From: Chloroflexota bacterium
GTDB taxonomy: Bacteria > Chloroflexota > Anaerolineae > Anaerolineales > UBA4823
Assembly (NCBI GenBank): GCA_020349245.1
Contig: CP070764.1
Coordinates: 1,078,817 to 1,142,816, forward strand
Direction: 5' to 3'
Length of the DNA stretch: 64,000 nucleotides
The notes under the pieces are model-generated. The model worked only from the letters and a program-made list of their open reading frames with translations, did no database searches and was not told the origin of the DNA. The position numbers and the translations under genes are program-made. This document shows positions 9,572 through 18,958 of this stretch, one piece after another (positions within the stretch are counted from its first letter, which is position 1; each line of letters opens with the position of its first letter).

Positions 9572-10912
9572 ATGAAGCGTTCAGCCTGGCGCTATCTATG
9601 GACTGCTCGAGACATCCGCAGAAGGTTGCTGATAACAGTTGGATTATTAGCCATCTATCGATTTGCTGCACACGTGCCGGTACCTGGAGTGAATAGGGAA
9701 GCGATCACCGCGATCATGGAGGGTGGCGGTGCGTCCGGAACTTTGGTCAACCTGCTCGATCTGCTCTCTGGTGGTACGGTATCGAATTTTTCTGTGCTGG
9801 CGATGGGAGTTTATCCATACATTACTGCCCAGATTATTTTGAATTTGCTGGTTCCCATTATTCCGTCTCTGCAAAGAAGGATGGAAGAAGATCCTCGAGA
9901 GGGACGCAAATGGATGGAGAAATGGACCTATATACTGGCAGTTCCAATGGCAGCCCTGAATGCAGTTGGACAGATCAATTTGTTCACCCAATTCACCGGC
10001 GGGGTACCGATCCTCGATAACTTTGGTCTGAGCGCAGGTAATATACTTTCTTCCTTGGCGGTAATAGCCAGCATGACAGCTGGGACAATGTTCGCGATTT
10101 GGTTGGGTGAGCTGATCTCAGAATTTGGTATTCGCAATCAGGGGTTATCTTTGATAATTTTTGCCGGAATCGTTTCTCGGGTACCGATAACCCTGGCAAG
10201 CATCTTGGCGGATGAGCAAAATCGTTGGATAGGATTAATTTTCTTGGTGATTTTCACCACCCTGACGATATTCGCGATTGTCTTTGTCCAGCAAGGGCAG
10301 CGCAATGTCCCCGTGATGTATCCCGGCAGAAGAGTTGGAAATCGTATGTCGATGCCGGTGAAAGGTACCTTGCCGTTGCGAGTAAACATGGCAGGCATGA
10401 TCCCACTTATTTTTGCTCAAGCCTTGCTGACATTTCCTGCGATCATAGCTAGTTTTTTCGCAGCCTCACAAACTGAGTGGGTCGCAAACCTATCTGCCAC
10501 CATTCAATCCGTCTTTGGAGGTACCAGCAATATTTACTGGGTACTCTATTTCTTCATGGTGGTTGGATTCACTTTCTTCTATACCGATGTTTTGTTTGCC
10601 CAACAAAATTACGGTGAGAATTTAAAGAAGGTTGGTGCTCAAATTCCTGGAGTAAGCCGCGGAGCCCCGACTCAGAAATACCTCACAAGGGTCTTAAGGC
10701 GCATAACCTTGCCTGGAGCACTTTTCTTAGGTGTGGTAGCAATACTTCCTTGGCTGTTAGGGCTGATAGTTCCCTTTGGAGCAAATACCGGCTTGCTGCT
10801 GGTCTCCTCGGCTGGTTTGCTGATCGTAGTTGGAGTTGTTCGCGATACATTCTTCAATATAGAAGCGGAGCTGAAGCTCCACGGATATGACGACACGCTT
10901 CTAATTCGTTGA
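9572..10912 (+). CDS. secY: Protein translocase subunit SecY
   Basis: A 446-residue SecY with about ten hydrophobic helices. Recognisable parts are the plug region after TM1 (HVPVPGVNREAI), VYPYITAQIILNLL in TM2, GGRNQGLS-like FGIRNQGLSLIIFAGI and the cytosolic loop with YPGRRVG and LPLRVNMAGMIPLIFA. SecY is the channel through which Sec substrates cross or enter the membrane, with SecE and SecG encoded elsewhere. It is co-transcribed with the r-proteins; adk follows after 12 nt. Confidence 0.98.
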   Translation: MKRSAWRYLWTARDIRRRLLITVGLLAIYRFAAHVPVPGVNREAITAIMEGGGASGTLVNLLDLLSGGTVSNFSVLAMGVYPYITAQIILNLLVPIIPSLQRRMEEDPREGRKWMEKWTYILAVPMAALNAVGQINLFTQFTGGVPILDNFGLSAGNILSSLAVIASMTAGTMFAIWLGELISEFGIRNQGLSLIIFAGIVSRVPITLASILADEQNRWIGLIFLVIFTTLTIFAIVFVQQGQRNVPVMYPGRRVGNRMSMPVKGTLPLRVNMAGMIPLIFAQALLTFPAIIASFFAASQTEWVANLSATIQSVFGGTSNIYWVLYFFMVVGFTFFYTDVLFAQQNYGENLKKVGAQIPGVSRGAPTQKYLTRVLRRITLPGALFLGVVAILPWLLGLIVPFGANTGLLLVSSAGLLIVVGVVRDTFFNIEAELKLHGYDDTLLIR

Positions 10913-10924
10913 TGGTGAATTGAC

Positions 10925-11593
10925 GTGAGAGATTTTTATGTTTTCCTAGGACCCCCGGGTGCTGGTAAGGGGACTCAAGCCAAGATAGTCGCGGCAAGGA
11001 TGGGTATCCCGCAGATCTCGTCCGGCGATATATTTCGTGAGAACCTTACGAACCAGACTGAAATGGGGATCCTGGCAAACAAATATATTAAAGTTGGTGA
11101 ACTGGTCCCAGATGATATCACCATCAGTATGGTTCGGGGACGAATTTCCAAAGCGGATTGTGCCCGGGGTGCTATTCTCGATGGGTTTCCGCGAACCCCT
11201 GCACAGGCAGAAGCATTTGATGGGATATTGAAAGAGAATGGTTGCAGGATCAATAAAGTGCCCTTCATCAAGGTTCCTGAAAATGTACTCATTGAGCGCC
11301 TCTCTGGAAGATTGACCTGCCGGGCAGAAGGACATGTTTTTCACAAGGTTAATAATCCCCCAAGAGAGGCTGGTATCTGCGACTATGATGGATCGGCTCT
11401 GTATCAGAGAGAGGATGATAAGCCAGAGACAGTTGCCCGGCGAATCCGGGTTTATGAGCAGCAAACCCGACCCCTCATCGAGTATTACATGGAGCGAGGT
11501 TTATTGGTGGAGATCGATGGCGATCGTTCAATTGATTTAGTTTCAGCGGAATTGACCAAAATTCTACTTGATGACGAGGGGAATGATGTCTGA
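10925..11593 (+). CDS. adk: Adenylate kinase, long form with atypical LID ligands
   Basis: A 222-residue adenylate kinase (ATP + AMP = 2 ADP) from a GTG start. The P-loop is GPPGAGKGTQ (residues 9-18), the AMP-binding part has SSGDIFREN and DGFPRTPAQAE, and the long LID carries HKVNNPPREAGICDYDGS. The zinc-site positions read C132-x2-E135 and C152-x2-D155 instead of four cysteines, so metal binding is uncertain. It overlaps map by 8 bases. Confidence 0.97.
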   Translation: MRDFYVFLGPPGAGKGTQAKIVAARMGIPQISSGDIFRENLTNQTEMGILANKYIKVGELVPDDITISMVRGRISKADCARGAILDGFPRTPAQAEAFDGILKENGCRINKVPFIKVPENVLIERLSGRLTCRAEGHVFHKVNNPPREAGICDYDGSALYQREDDKPETVARRIRVYEQQTRPLIEYYMERGLLVEIDGDRSIDLVSAELTKILLDDEGNDV

Positions 11594-12353
11594 TAGACCT
11601 ATCGTGATCAAGAATCAGCCTGAAATCGAGTTGATGCGTGAAGCAGGAAAGGTGAATGCGCTGGTGCTCAAGACCCTAGAGGAAATGATCCAGCCAGGCA
11701 TATCAACCCAGGAACTGGATGCAGTGGCTGAAGATATCATTTTACAGAACAGAGGTAAGCCCGCATTCAAGAATTACCCGGGACCGTACCCATATCCAGC
11801 AACATTGACGATATCCATAAATGAAGAACTTGTGCATGGAATCCCGGGGAAAAGGAAGTTAAAGGAAGGAGATCTGGTATCCATAGATTGCGGCACCGTA
11901 CTGGATGGATTTGTCGCCGACTCAGCCTTCAGCACTGGCGTTGGAGAAATCTCTCCAGAAGTACGCAAGCTGCTGGAAGTTACTGAAAAAGCATTGTACC
12001 TGGGTATTGAGAAACTGCGCCTTGGCAACCGTGTTGGTGATGTCTCTGCAGCCATCCAAACATTTGTGGAAAGTCACAATTTCCATGTACCGCGCGAATA
12101 CACTGGACATGGCGTCGGTCGCAATATGCATGAAGGTCCTTTGGTCCCAAATTTTGGCACAAGTGGTCGAGGGATTCCCCTTCGACCCGGGATTACCGTC
12201 GCTGTGGAGCCGATGGTCATGGTCGGAACGCACAAAACTCGGGTTCTTGAAGACCAATGGACAGTGATTTCAGCGGACCGATCATTGACCGCTCATTTTG
12301 AGCATTCGGTCGCTGTTACTGAGGCTGAACCGATTATCTTAACCGCCTTATAA
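11586..12353 (+). CDS. map: Methionine aminopeptidase, type I
   Basis: A 255-residue enzyme that removes the initiator methionine. The metal ligands are visible in order: D of SIDCGTVLDGF, D of VADSAFS, H of YTGHGVGRNMHEGP, E of VAVEPMV and E near the end (HFEHSVAVTEAEP). The ATG at 11586 is chosen for spacing to GAGGGG; ATGs at 11583 and 11568 are alternatives. The overlap with adk suggests coupled translation. infA, often found just downstream, is absent. Confidence 0.96.
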   Translation: MSDRPIVIKNQPEIELMREAGKVNALVLKTLEEMIQPGISTQELDAVAEDIILQNRGKPAFKNYPGPYPYPATLTISINEELVHGIPGKRKLKEGDLVSIDCGTVLDGFVADSAFSTGVGEISPEVRKLLEVTEKALYLGIEKLRLGNRVGDVSAAIQTFVESHNFHVPREYTGHGVGRNMHEGPLVPNFGTSGRGIPLRPGITVAVEPMVMVGTHKTRVLEDQWTVISADRSLTAHFEHSVAVTEAEPIILTAL

Positions 12354-12456
12354 TGCGGTATGGACATAAAGGATTAGGAAAAGTATAATTAAAACTTCGG
12401 CTACTGATCACCCATGAATGATGAATCAAGGGTCTGCAGTAAGGAGAAATTGGCAA

Positions 12457-12570
12457 ATGAAAGTATCTGCATCGGTAAAGAAACGCTGTTCAAAATGTAA
12501 AGTCGTCAAAAGACGCGGCGTAGTTTATGTAATTTGTGAAAACCCAAAACACAAACAAAGACAGGGATGA
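12457..12570 (+). CDS. rpmJ: 50S ribosomal protein L36
   Basis: A 37-residue L36: [20 protein letters not shown], then [13 protein letters not shown]. The CxxC, C and H residues form the zinc ribbon of the C+ form. AAGGAG (12441-12446) lies 10 nt upstream of the ATG. rpsM starts 6 nt after the stop. Confidence 0.97.
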   Translation: MKVSASVKKRCSKCKVVKRRGVVYVICENPKHKQRQG

Positions 12571-12576
12571 GAAATT

Positions 12577-12966
12577 ATGGCGAGAATTGAAGGCGTTGAC
12601 CTGCCCCGAAACAAGCGTGTTGAAATTGGATTGCGATACCTATATGGTATCGGTCCAACCCGGTCAAAAGAAATATTACAGGCGACTCAGATCAATCCTG
12701 ATACCAGGATAAAAGATCTAACTGATTCAGAAGTCGCCATGTTACGTGAATTCATCAACCAGAATTACAAGGTGGAAGGTGATTTGCGGCGGGATGTCCA
12801 AATGCATATCAAGCGATTGATTGAAATTGGCAGCTACAAAGGGTTACGGCATCGCCGAAACCTACCTGTTCATGGACAGCGTACCCGCACAAATGCCCGC
12901 ACCCGGAAAGGCCCCAAGAAGACAGTTGCTGGACGTGGTCGCCGCCGAGGAGCGAAGAAGAAGTAA
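12577..12966 (+). CDS. rpsM: 30S ribosomal protein S13
   Basis: A 129-residue S13 starting [19 protein letters not shown], with the helix-hairpin-helix [14 protein letters not shown] and the basic tail [21 protein letters not shown]13 makes the head bridges to L5 and touches P-site tRNA with its C-terminal tail. It is 6 nt after rpmJ. Confidence 0.98.
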   Translation: MARIEGVDLPRNKRVEIGLRYLYGIGPTRSKEILQATQINPDTRIKDLTDSEVAMLREFINQNYKVEGDLRRDVQMHIKRLIEIGSYKGLRHRRNLPVHGQRTRTNARTRKGPKKTVAGRGRRRGAKKK

Positions 12967-13034
12967 TCAGCTTGATCGAGGGACCAGTTATCCTTCTGTT
13001 CAAGTAAGTAGACGAGTTTAAATAGCGAGGAACT

Positions 13035-13433
13035 ATGGCATCAGGAGACAAATCGCGCCGTTCAAGTGGTCGCAAAACGAAAAGAACAATATCCGCTGGT
13101 CAGGTCCATATCAATGCAACCTTTAATAACACCATTGTGACCATCACGGATAAACAAGGGAATACTGTCGTGTGGGGAAGTTCGGGATCTGCTGGATTCA
13201 AAGGATCTCGCAAGAGTACCCCCTTTGCTGCTCGGTTAGCAGCTGAAAAAGCCCTAAAAGCTGCACAGGCTATTGGCTTGCAAGAGGTTGAGATTATCGT
13301 CAAGGGACCAGGTCCTGGACGAGAATCAGCGATTCGAGCGGTACAGGCTGCTGGATTGAAGGTTACAGCAATCACGGATAAAACACCTGTACCACATAAT
13401 GGGTGTCGCCCACCAAAGAAACGACGCGTGTAA
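13035..13433 (+). CDS. rpsK: 30S ribosomal protein S11
   Basis: A 132-residue S11 with [20 protein letters not shown], the [16 protein letters not shown] loop and the C-terminal signature [21 protein letters not shown]11 lines the mRNA path on the 30S platform. The ATG follows GAGGAA. Confidence 0.98.
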   Translation: MASGDKSRRSSGRKTKRTISAGQVHINATFNNTIVTITDKQGNTVVWGSSGSAGFKGSRKSTPFAARLAAEKALKAAQAIGLQEVEIIVKGPGPGRESAIRAVQAAGLKVTAITDKTPVPHNGCRPPKKRRV

Positions 13434-13466
13434 TAGAAAATCTTATTTTGATAGAAGGAAGTGCGA

Positions 13467-14105
13467 ATGGCTAGATATACTGGACCGGTATGCAAATTAT
13501 GCCGGCGAGAAGGCGAAAAATTATTTTTGAAGGGTGAACGTTGCTTCACTCCAAAGTGTTCATTCGAGCGTCGCGGCTATCCACCTGGACTTCATGGAAA
13601 GAGCGCTCAATACCGGCGGAGACGTGAATCGGATTATCACCGTCAGCTGCGCGCAAAACAGAAAGCACGCCGGACATACGGCGTGTTGGAGAGACAATTT
13701 CGACGATATTATGATGTATCTCTAAAGCGTAGAGGCCTCACCGGTGTGAACCTACTGCAGATTCTCGAATCTCGTCTGGATAATGTTGTCTTTCGTTTGG
13801 GATTCGCGGCCAATCGTGCCCAGGCTCGCCTCTTGGTAACCCACGGGCATTTCGATGTCAACGGTCGTAGGACAGATGTCCCCTCCATGCTGATCTCACC
13901 CGGAGATGAAATTGCTGTACGCGAAGGTTCGCGCAAAAGACCCTTCTTCAAGGAGTTAGCAACAGTTGCCGAGGAGAGAAACATACCCGATTGGGTGAGC
14001 AGGGATGTGAAGAGCCTTAAAGGGACGGTAACTCGTCTGCCTGAGCGATCCGAGATTGATGGTAATCTCAACGAGCAATTGATCGTGGAATATTACAAAC
14101 GATAA
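13467..14105 (+). CDS. rpsD: 30S ribosomal protein S4, zinc-binding type
   Basis: A 212-residue S4 beginning [19 protein letters not shown]. The cysteines of CKLC and of [10 protein letters not shown] form the N-terminal zinc knuckle of C+ S4 proteins. The S4 RNA-binding domain follows ([20 protein letters not shown] and [12 protein letters not shown]). The ATG at 13467 is preceded by AAGGAAG; a GTG two codons upstream is less likely. S4 nucleates 30S assembly and represses the alpha operon in E. coli. Confidence 0.97.
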   Translation: MARYTGPVCKLCRREGEKLFLKGERCFTPKCSFERRGYPPGLHGKSAQYRRRRESDYHRQLRAKQKARRTYGVLERQFRRYYDVSLKRRGLTGVNLLQILESRLDNVVFRLGFAANRAQARLLVTHGHFDVNGRRTDVPSMLISPGDEIAVREGSRKRPFFKELATVAEERNIPDWVSRDVKSLKGTVTRLPERSEIDGNLNEQLIVEYYKR

Positions 14106-14173
14106 GTTTTGGTTGTTTGTTCTCCTTCATTTCCTGAGGGAGAAAAGGTTTGATTATTTAAATGAGGTGAACC

Positions 14174-15145
14174 GTGATAGGTTTGACAAATATGGTGACG
14201 CCGAAAATTGAGCGTGAAGCGGAAGCCAGGAATTATGGTAAATTCGTGATCAGCCCACTTGAACGTGGATATGGAATTACTCTCGGAAATGCACTCCGCC
14301 GGGTATTGCTTTCCTCCTTAGAGGGTGCGGCGGTCACCTCGATCCGGCTTGCAAATGTCCAACATGAATTCAGTGAAATCCCAGGTGTACGCGAGGATGT
14401 GATTCGCGTCATGTTGCAAATCAAGCAGCTGCGAATGAAGATGTTCGATGTTGACACGGCCCGGCTTCATCTGGAAGTCCGGGGGGCGGGTATCGTCACC
14501 GCAGCTGATATCATCGCTCCACCAGAGGTGGAGATTGTAAACCCCGATCTCTATCTCTTTACTGTGGATTCGAGCGATGCGAGTCTGGAAATAGAGTTGA
14601 CTGCTGAACGTGGACGCGGCTATTCCCCAGCTGATGAACGTGGTGGGCGTTTGCCGATTGGAGAACTTCCGGTAGATGCCATTTTCAGTCCAGTGAAACG
14701 TATAAATTGGGAAGCTGGTTATGCTCGCGTTGGACAGAGCACGAACTTTGACCGCCTACAGATGGAAGTATGGACAGATGGAACCATCGGACCGGAAGAT
14801 GCATTGAGCACCAGTGCGAAAATCTTGATTGAACATCTGCGTCATCTTGCCGGGGTCAGTGAGGAATCACTCACCATCATTGCCCAGGAAGAAGAAGAAA
14901 GCAGCCGGCTAACCAGCGAGATGATTGAGACGCCGATCGAGAATCTTGATTTGTCGGTAAGAGTGTTTAATTCACTCAAGCGCACCGGCATAACTACAGT
15001 CGGTGAAGTGCTGGAGCTGCTGGATAAAGGTGATGAAGCGGTGATGTCCATCCGCAACTTTGGTGAAAAAAGCCTGGATGAGCTCAGATCAAAAATGAGT
15101 GAGAAAGGCTATCTAGAAGATGATGAAGAAGAAGAAGCGGAGTAG
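14174..15145 (+). CDS. rpoA: RNA polymerase alpha subunit
   Basis: A 323-residue alpha subunit. The N-terminal dimerisation domain has FVISPLERGYGITLGNALRR and VLLSSLEGAAVTSI. After an acidic linker near residue 240 the C-terminal domain has LDLSVRVFNSLKRTGITTVG and RNFGEKSLDEL, the helices that bind UP elements and activators. A GTG start at 14174 is supported by GAGGTGA just upstream; an ATG six codons later is the alternative. It lies between rpsD and rplQ as usual. Confidence 0.97.
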   Translation: MIGLTNMVTPKIEREAEARNYGKFVISPLERGYGITLGNALRRVLLSSLEGAAVTSIRLANVQHEFSEIPGVREDVIRVMLQIKQLRMKMFDVDTARLHLEVRGAGIVTAADIIAPPEVEIVNPDLYLFTVDSSDASLEIELTAERGRGYSPADERGGRLPIGELPVDAIFSPVKRINWEAGYARVGQSTNFDRLQMEVWTDGTIGPEDALSTSAKILIEHLRHLAGVSEESLTIIAQEEEESSRLTSEMIETPIENLDLSVRVFNSLKRTGITTVGEVLELLDKGDEAVMSIRNFGEKSLDELRSKMSEKGYLEDDEEEEAE

Positions 15146-15152
15146 GTAAACG

Positions 15153-15530
15153 ATGCGTCATAAAGTATCAGGAAAAAAATTAAACCGCAGCAAAGACCAG
15201 CGAAGAGCATTGCGGCGGATAATGGTAAACCAGCTCTTCACGCATGAAAGAATCAAGACCACACGCGCAAAAGCTCAAGCCGTCCGGACACAAGCTGAGA
15301 GACTGATAACCCTTGCGAAACGCGGAAATTCTGCTGGTGAGGAAAAAATGGTTCATGCTCGCCGACTGGCTGCAGCTCGAATGGGCGATCCTGAAATGGT
15401 TAAGAAGTTGTTTGATGATATCGCACCACGCTATGAGGACAGGCAAGGTGGATATACCCGCATTTTGAAACTGGGTCCACGATATGGAGACTCTGCGGAA
15501 ATGGTCTTGCTCGAACTGATTGAAGAATAG
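15153..15530 (+). CDS. rplQ: 50S ribosomal protein L17
   Basis: A 125-residue L17: MRHKVSGKKLNRSKDQRRAL, the HERIKTTRAKAQ segment and a C-terminal GGYTRILKLGPRYGDSAEM. L17 sits at the tunnel exit. It is 7 nt downstream of rpoA and closes the alpha operon proper. Confidence 0.98.
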   Translation: MRHKVSGKKLNRSKDQRRALRRIMVNQLFTHERIKTTRAKAQAVRTQAERLITLAKRGNSAGEEKMVHARRLAAARMGDPEMVKKLFDDIAPRYEDRQGGYTRILKLGPRYGDSAEMVLLELIEE

Positions 15531-15583
15531 AACAAATTCAATTGGTTCATGATTTGGACGCATTTTCAGTCCAAAGTTAGTAC

Positions 15584-16324
15584 ATGGCACATTACAAAGT
15601 TATCCTGACCTATGATGGCACTGATTTTCAGGGATTTCAACGTCAGGTAGAAGGAAGAACTGTTCAAGCCTCTGTCGAAGCAGCATTGGAAAGGATCGGT
15701 TGGCAAGAATCCAGCATCCTCTTTGCAGGAAGGACAGATGCAGGTGTGCATGCTGCGGGCCAGGTGATTGGGTTTAATCTTGATTGGAAACATTCACCTG
15801 AAGAATTGCAGGATGCCGTGAACGCCAATCTGCCTGTTGATGTTTCTGCGCTGTCGGTTGCAGAAGCGGAGGAAAACTTCCATCCCCGCTTTTCCGCAGT
15901 GGCTCGTTGTTATCATTATCGTATATTCTGTGAGCCTGTTCGTCAGCCCCTTAGAGAGCGATATGCTTGGCGGGTTTGGCCTGCAGTTCGTACAAAACCA
16001 CTCGAGGAGACTGCTGATTACTTGATTGGCAGGCATGATTTTTCGGCTTTTGGTTCAGCTCCACAAGAGGGTGGAACCACGATTAGGGAAATCTTCTCCT
16101 CAATTTGGAAGGTCCTTGAAAATGACCTCGTATTTCAAATTACAGGGAACGCCTTTTTGTACAGAATGGTCCGCCGTTTAGTGAGTTTTCAGATTGAGGT
16201 CGGTCAGGGAAAACGAAATCCGGAAGAAATAAAGTTATTTCTCGATGGTGGCAGTAAGGAGGTGGTTCAAGGACTTGCTCCACCACAAGGATTGGTATTG
16301 GAAGAAGTTTTTTATCCAAAGTAA
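15584..16324 (+). CDS. truA: tRNA pseudouridine(38-40) synthase
   Basis: A 246-residue TruA. The N-terminal part has LTYDGTDFQGFQRQ and TVQASVEAAL, followed by the catalytic motif FAGRTDAGVHAAGQV whose Asp attacks the uracil. The second half has HDFSAFGS and a GNAFLYRMVRRLVS strand typical of the family. The enzyme modifies U38-U40 of the tRNA anticodon arm. It lies between rplQ and rplM, a common placement. Confidence 0.97.
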   Translation: MAHYKVILTYDGTDFQGFQRQVEGRTVQASVEAALERIGWQESSILFAGRTDAGVHAAGQVIGFNLDWKHSPEELQDAVNANLPVDVSALSVAEAEENFHPRFSAVARCYHYRIFCEPVRQPLRERYAWRVWPAVRTKPLEETADYLIGRHDFSAFGSAPQEGGTTIREIFSSIWKVLENDLVFQITGNAFLYRMVRRLVSFQIEVGQGKRNPEEIKLFLDGGSKEVVQGLAPPQGLVLEEVFYPK

Positions 16325-16390
16325 GTGGATAAGATTAAACAATTATGTAGAAGATTGATCAAGAGTAATCATTGCAGTGGAGAGTGAACT

Positions 16391-16822
16391 GTGCAAAAGA
16401 CGTATGTACCCAAATCTGGCGATATAACCCACGAGTGGAAATTGGTGGATGCAAATGGCCAAAACCTTGGACGTTTGGCAACCCAGATCGCCAGCATGCT
16501 ACTGGGCAAGGATAAACCGACATTTACACCAGGAGTTGATACTGGTGACTATGTGGTCGTCGTCAATGCTGAGCGTATTACAGTAACTGGAAATAAGCTA
16601 AACGACAAGTATTATTATCACCATACTGGCTATCCTGGTGGGATAAAAGGTATAAATTTGCGAGATCAATTAATGAAATTTCCTGACAGGGTGATCAGGC
16701 AGGCAGTCTGGGGGATGCTGCCCCACAATCGGTTCGGGCGCAAGTTATTAAAGAAGCTAAAGATTTATGCTGGACCGGATCATCCTCACGATGCCCAGAA
16801 CCCTCAATTGGTTGAGTTATAA
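16391..16822 (+). CDS. rplM: 50S ribosomal protein L13
   Basis: A 143-residue L13 from a GTG start with GGAGAG upstream. It shows WKLVDANGQNLGRLATQIA, KPTFTPGVDTGDYVVVVNA, YYHHTGYPGGIK and AVWGMLPHNRFGRKLLKKLK. L13 is an early-assembly 50S protein. rpsI follows after 9 nt, the usual pair. Confidence 0.97.
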   Translation: MQKTYVPKSGDITHEWKLVDANGQNLGRLATQIASMLLGKDKPTFTPGVDTGDYVVVVNAERITVTGNKLNDKYYYHHTGYPGGIKGINLRDQLMKFPDRVIRQAVWGMLPHNRFGRKLLKKLKIYAGPDHPHDAQNPQLVEL

Positions 16823-16831
16823 GGAGTGACA

Positions 16832-17227
16832 ATGGCAGTACAGTATTATGAAGGTGTTGGTCGACGGAAGCAGAGTACCGCGAGAGTGAGAATAATGAGC
16901 GGTTCCGGAAACTTTGTGGTTAACGGGAAAGCACTTCAGGAATACTTTCCTCGAGTGGGCGACAAAGAGCATGTGTTATCACCCTTGGTAACTACAGGAG
17001 AGAGTAAAGAACAGCTCGATATCACAGTCTTGGTCAAGGGGGGAGGCGTGACCGGGCAAACGGACGCAGTAAAACTTGGATTAGCGCGGGCACTGACAAA
17101 AATGGTTCCTGACCATCAACCAATTTTGCGCAAGGCTGGTCTGCTCACTCGCGACCCACGTGAAAAAGAGCGGAAAAAGCCTGGACTCAAAAGGGCAAGA
17201 AAAGCTCCGACCTACACAAAGCGGTAA
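16832..17227 (+). CDS. rpsI: 30S ribosomal protein S9
   Basis: A 131-residue S9 beginning MAVQYYEGVGRRKQSTARVR and ending in the basic tail KPGLKRARKAPTYTKR that reaches P-site tRNA. The GGGVTGQTDAVKLGLARAL motif is typical. The ATG at 16832 is taken because AAGGAG (16821-16826) sits 5 nt upstream; a GTG at 16826 lies within that site. A strong terminator follows. Confidence 0.97.
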   Translation: MAVQYYEGVGRRKQSTARVRIMSGSGNFVVNGKALQEYFPRVGDKEHVLSPLVTTGESKEQLDITVLVKGGGVTGQTDAVKLGLARALTKMVPDHQPILRKAGLLTRDPREKERKKPGLKRARKAPTYTKR

Positions 17228-17247
17228 GGTCATTTAAAAGGAAATCG

Positions 17248-17301
17248 ATGCGTGAGCAAGTTTTCGTGGGAAAATTCCGCGAATCAAACTCACGCATTTT
17301 T
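17248..17301 (+). terminator. Rho-independent terminator after rpsI
   Basis: ATGCGTGAG (17248-17256) pairs perfectly with CTCACGCAT (17289-17297), and inside it TTCGTGG pairs with CCGCGAA. A run of T follows (17297-17301). It closes the transcription unit that runs from tuf to rpsI. Confidence 0.85.
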
Positions 17302-17407
17302 GATTTAATTACCTCACCGAAATTGGTGATTTGCAGCTATCAATTTATCAAGTCTTGTGGCAATTACCTCATTGGGAAAGGTATTGGGAAAAAGGATGGA
17401 GGATGAA

Positions 17408-18859
17408 ATGAAGAATCTGGGGATAACTCTTCTCGGTCTTGGTCCAGGTGATCCGGATTTACTGACCCGTCAAGCATGGCAGGTCTTGATCAGTTCCGGG
17501 GAGATATATCTGCGCACGCGCCTGCATCCGACTGTCATTGGATTCCCACCTGAACTGCGGGTACATTCCTTCGACCGGTTTTATGAGGAAGGAAATTCCT
17601 TTGATGAAGTATATGAAAGGATTATTGAGCAAATTTTGGAACTGGGGCAAGAAGAATCTGGAGTTGTATATGGAGTCCCCGGTCATCCGTATGTCGCAGA
17701 AGCGACTGCTCCAGAGATCACTCGCAGAGCAAAAATGATGGGTATTCCGGTGACACTAGTTGAAGGATTGAGTTTTATAGAACCAATTTTTGGCTTGCTG
17801 GGGATAGATCCATTTCCCCATACCGCTTTCGTTGACGCACTGGAGCTGGTTACCTTGCATCACCCTCCTTTTCCGCCTGATTTTCCAGCAGTCATTGCCC
17901 AAATTCATTCACCAGGGATTGCCTCAGATGTGAAATTAACCCTGCTTGCAGTTTACCCGGATGATCATCAGGTTCAGCTGGTTCACGGGGCTGGGACATC
18001 ATCAGCCAAGGTTGAATTGCTTAAATTATACGAAATCGACCGCAGCTCAAATATTGGTTTGTTAACAGCCCTGTACCTGCCTGGATTAGATCAAAAGGCG
18101 TCCTTTGAAGGGTTCCAAGATGTGGTCGCTCATCTACGAGCACCAGATGGGTGCCCCTGGGATCGCGATCAGACTCACCTATCCTTGCGGCCATATTTAT
18201 TGGAAGAGGCGTACGAGGTGCTTACGGCCTTGGACAACGAAGATCAAAAAGGTCTGCAGGAAGAATTAGGGGATCTGCTCCTGCAAATCGTCCTGCATGC
18301 ACAAATCGCAAGTGAATACGGTGATTTCTCAATGGTAGATGTCATCCATGGCATTAGTGAGAAACTGGTTCATCGCCACCCTCATGTCTTTGGGGATCTG
18401 GAAATTCACGATCAGAAGAAAGTTGTAGAAAACTGGCAGAAATTAAAGTCCGCTGAACGCGAAGTAAAACCCGGGAAGAATGGTATCTTGGATGGAGTCA
18501 GTCCAGCGTTGCCAGCTCTTGTTCAGGCAGAGACATACCAGGAGCGGGTAAATCGAGTTGGTTTTGATTGGGTCAATGTTCAGGGGGTGTTTGCCAAGAT
18601 TACAGAAGAAATTGCAGAAATCCAGAATGCCGATTCAGATGAAGAATACGAAGCGGAGATTGGAGATCTTTTATTCGCAGTTGTCAATCTCGCCCGTTGG
18701 CTGGATATCGATGCAGAAAGTGCTTTACGGGCGGCCAATAATCGTTTCCGGATGAGATTTGAAAAAATTGAAGCTGCTGCCCGGAAAGGGGAAAGAGAGA
18801 TCTCCGAACTCACTTTGGAGGAATTGGATGAATTGTGGGATGCAGCAAAAAAAAATTAG
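17408..18859 (+). CDS. mazG: Tetrapyrrole-methylase-like/MazG nucleotide pyrophosphohydrolase fusion
   Basis: A 483-residue two-part protein like B. subtilis YabN. Residues 1-220 resemble SAM-dependent tetrapyrrole methylases (ITLLGLGPGDPDLLT at the start, VYGVPGHPYVAEA). From about residue 240 a MazG domain follows, with LRAPDGCPWDRDQTHLS, LLEEAYEVL and EELGDLLLQIVLHAQ carrying the Mg-binding acidic residues; a second helical MazG half ends the protein. MazG enzymes hydrolyse (d)NTPs to NMPs and PPi. The substrate of the methylase-like half is unknown. Start 17408 has GGAGG 5 nt upstream. Confidence 0.9.
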   Translation: MKNLGITLLGLGPGDPDLLTRQAWQVLISSGEIYLRTRLHPTVIGFPPELRVHSFDRFYEEGNSFDEVYERIIEQILELGQEESGVVYGVPGHPYVAEATAPEITRRAKMMGIPVTLVEGLSFIEPIFGLLGIDPFPHTAFVDALELVTLHHPPFPPDFPAVIAQIHSPGIASDVKLTLLAVYPDDHQVQLVHGAGTSSAKVELLKLYEIDRSSNIGLLTALYLPGLDQKASFEGFQDVVAHLRAPDGCPWDRDQTHLSLRPYLLEEAYEVLTALDNEDQKGLQEELGDLLLQIVLHAQIASEYGDFSMVDVIHGISEKLVHRHPHVFGDLEIHDQKKVVENWQKLKSAEREVKPGKNGILDGVSPALPALVQAETYQERVNRVGFDWVNVQGVFAKITEEIAEIQNADSDEEYEAEIGDLLFAVVNLARWLDIDAESALRAANNRFRMRFEKIEAAARKGEREISELTLEELDELWDAAKKN

Positions 18860-18958
18860 AAACATTATTTTCCACTTGATTTCTGAAATAAAAAGAATAG
18901 AAATAGTTGTGTGGCTAATTGATGCTGGGTGGGAGATTCACATGATGAAAGGTAAGCT

